A DNA stretch of 43,751 nucleotides from Pseudomonadota bacterium. GTDB lineage: Bacteria > Myxococcota_A > Polyangia > Haliangiales > Haliangiaceae. The notes under the pieces are model-generated. The model saw only the letters and a program-made list of their open reading frames with translations. It did not search any database and had not been told where the DNA came from. Shown piece after piece: positions 42,916 to 43,751 of this stretch (position 1 is the first letter of the stretch; every line of letters begins with the position of its first letter). Location of the stretch: the NCBI GenBank assembly GCA_022360315.1, contig JAKSDA010000244.1:1-43751 (forward strand). Reading direction: 5' to 3'. A program made the translations under genes and the position numbers.

Positions 42916-43751
42916 CTATTTGCACTCATTGGCACCTAACCAGTCGGAATGGCAAGGCTTTATGCTGCATCTCCCGGTTGCCAAACCGAACATCTTGCCC
43001 TGGCAGGTGCTGTGACAACTTCGGCCGGCCGAGGGCACCGCGATGCCACCGCGGATGTCGAGCTTGCCATCTGGCCAGATGGTGACGCCGTAGGGCTGAG
43101 CGCCCGGGATGAGCGATTCGATGATGGCCTTGCGGTCTTTGGCAGCCGCGGCGCGAACACGGACCGTTAGCTGCTCCAGTTGCGTTTCTACCGCGTCCCA
43201 AGAGAGCGCGGCTGCATCGGCCGCTGCGAGCCGTTCGCGGGCAATGGTGCGGCGGTGCTCGAGTACGCGTCGATCAACTGCGATCTCTTTGAGCTGATCG
43301 CGCCAGGCTTCCGCACTGAGCTCGGCGCGGCGAAACGCTCGTGAGATCTCGTTTTCGCTGGTGACCAGCCTTTGCAGCTCTTGCTCGCACTGCGCGAATT
43401 CCTCGCGGTGCTTGTCGGCAGAATCATCGTTTCCTGCCATGCTGATCTGTAGAAGCTGCGGCTGGGCGATGGCATTGGCCACGGTGTCCCATACGACTGG
43501 ATCAAGCTGGTCCGCTCGAAGCGATCCCATTTGCGTACAGTGGGTCCCGCGTTTGCGATCATGACGCGTGGCGCAGTAGATGTACTCTTTGCCCCTGGCG
43601 AGGCGAATATACGCGCGCTGTCCACACGAACACCAAATGCGCCCGACGCACAGGCATTGCGTGCTCTGAGCGCGTCGCCGCCGTGGTCGCACATCTAAAA
43701 GACGCTGTGCCGCGAACCAGGTGGTTTCATCGACGATGGCGGGAACCCGAA
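42916..43751 (-). CDS. Large serine recombinase, C-terminal part (runs off the window)
   Basis: The minus-strand frame is open to the right edge and reads VPAIVDETTWFAAQRLLDV, the typical end of the recombinase domain. A zinc beta-ribbon follows (CVGRIWCSCGQRAYIRL ... YIYCATRHDRKRGTHC), with the first Cys pair as CSC rather than the usual CxxC. Then comes a long charged coiled coil (about 100 residues) and a C-terminal beta segment. The catalytic N-terminal domain lies beyond the window. Such enzymes move phages, conjugative elements or transposons. An internal ATG at 43692 is not a start. It converges on the OPT gene; the 207 bp between them hold no gene I can support. Confidence 0.85.
   Translation of the reverse strand, partial: RVPAIVDETTWFAAQRLLDVRPRRRRAQSTQCLCVGRIWCSCGQRAYIRLARGKEYIYCATRHDRKRGTHCTQMGSLRADQLDPVVWDTVANAIAQPQLLQISMAGNDDSADKHREEFAQCEQELQRLVTSENEISRAFRRAELSAEAWRDQLKEIAVDRRVLEHRRTIARERLAAADAAALSWDAVETQLEQLTVRVRAAAAKDRKAIIESLIPGAQPYGVTIWPDGKLDIRGGIAVPSAGRSCHSTCQGKMFGLATGRCSIKPCHSDWLGANECK

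Overview
The window looks like a chromosomal stretch of a high-GC Gram-negative bacterium, most likely a myxobacterium or a close relative in the former Deltaproteobacteria. The evidence is an initiation factor IF2 of about 1164 residues with a very long Pro/Ala/Glu/Val-rich linker (long IF2s are known from myxobacteria), several lipoproteins and an outer-membrane barrel, and a Gld-type ABC transporter with its auxiliary proteins. A secreted protein with a Cys-rich GWYGDGxCD-type motif also fits. The placement is an inference; no rRNA or tRNA gene was seen.

Left part (1-9.9 kb): after the last 31 codons of a gene entering from the left edge, a minus-strand purine operon runs purC, purS, purQ, purL (the last three joined by ATGA overlaps) and ends in a renalase-like FAD protein. 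A nitrilase-family gene lies upstream on the same strand. Divergent to it is the plus-strand rimP-nusA-ylxR-infB-DUF503 operon (6.9-13.9 kb), preceded by a terminator-like hairpin 11 nt before rimP. RimP carries a large insertion.

Middle part (13.9-31.7 kb): mostly single genes. They are a DUF2252 lipoprotein, an amidohydrolase lipoprotein with an elaborate palindromic control region, an orphan MurG-family glycosyltransferase, a likely outer-membrane barrel and an enoyl-CoA hydratase. Next come a minus-strand three-gene Gld-like ABC system (ATPase, permease-GldG fusion, DUF4340 protein with a 24-bp tandem repeat), a small CxxC protein, a double DUF4333-like lipoprotein and a DUF255/YyaL thioredoxin-domain protein. 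The section closes with a calcineurin-like phosphoesterase lipoprotein coupled to a small barrel-sandwich-like protein, and a small membrane protein.

Right part (32.1-39.7 kb): a tight plus-strand cluster of redox genes. They encode an old-yellow-enzyme homologue with a C-terminal four-Cys motif, a membrane-anchored di-heme cytochrome c resembling RoxA/MauG-type proteins, an unrecognised 287-residue protein, and two GMC/cholesterol-oxidase-like flavoproteins with identical four-Cys motifs. A convergent ABA4-like (DUF4281) membrane protein follows. Together they suggest an uncharacterised periplasm-linked pathway that oxidises a hydrophobic, perhaps isoprenoid or sterol, substrate. This is the best candidate for an undescribed system here.

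The right edge holds a strongly structured inverted-repeat element of about 250 bp, an OPT-family transporter, and the C-terminal part of a large serine recombinase that runs off the window. Other structural signals worth attention are a cluster of hairpins ending in a terminator-like stem at 18.24-18.35 kb, a 20-bp perfect palindrome upstream of the amidohydrolase, and an apparently leaderless purC promoter.
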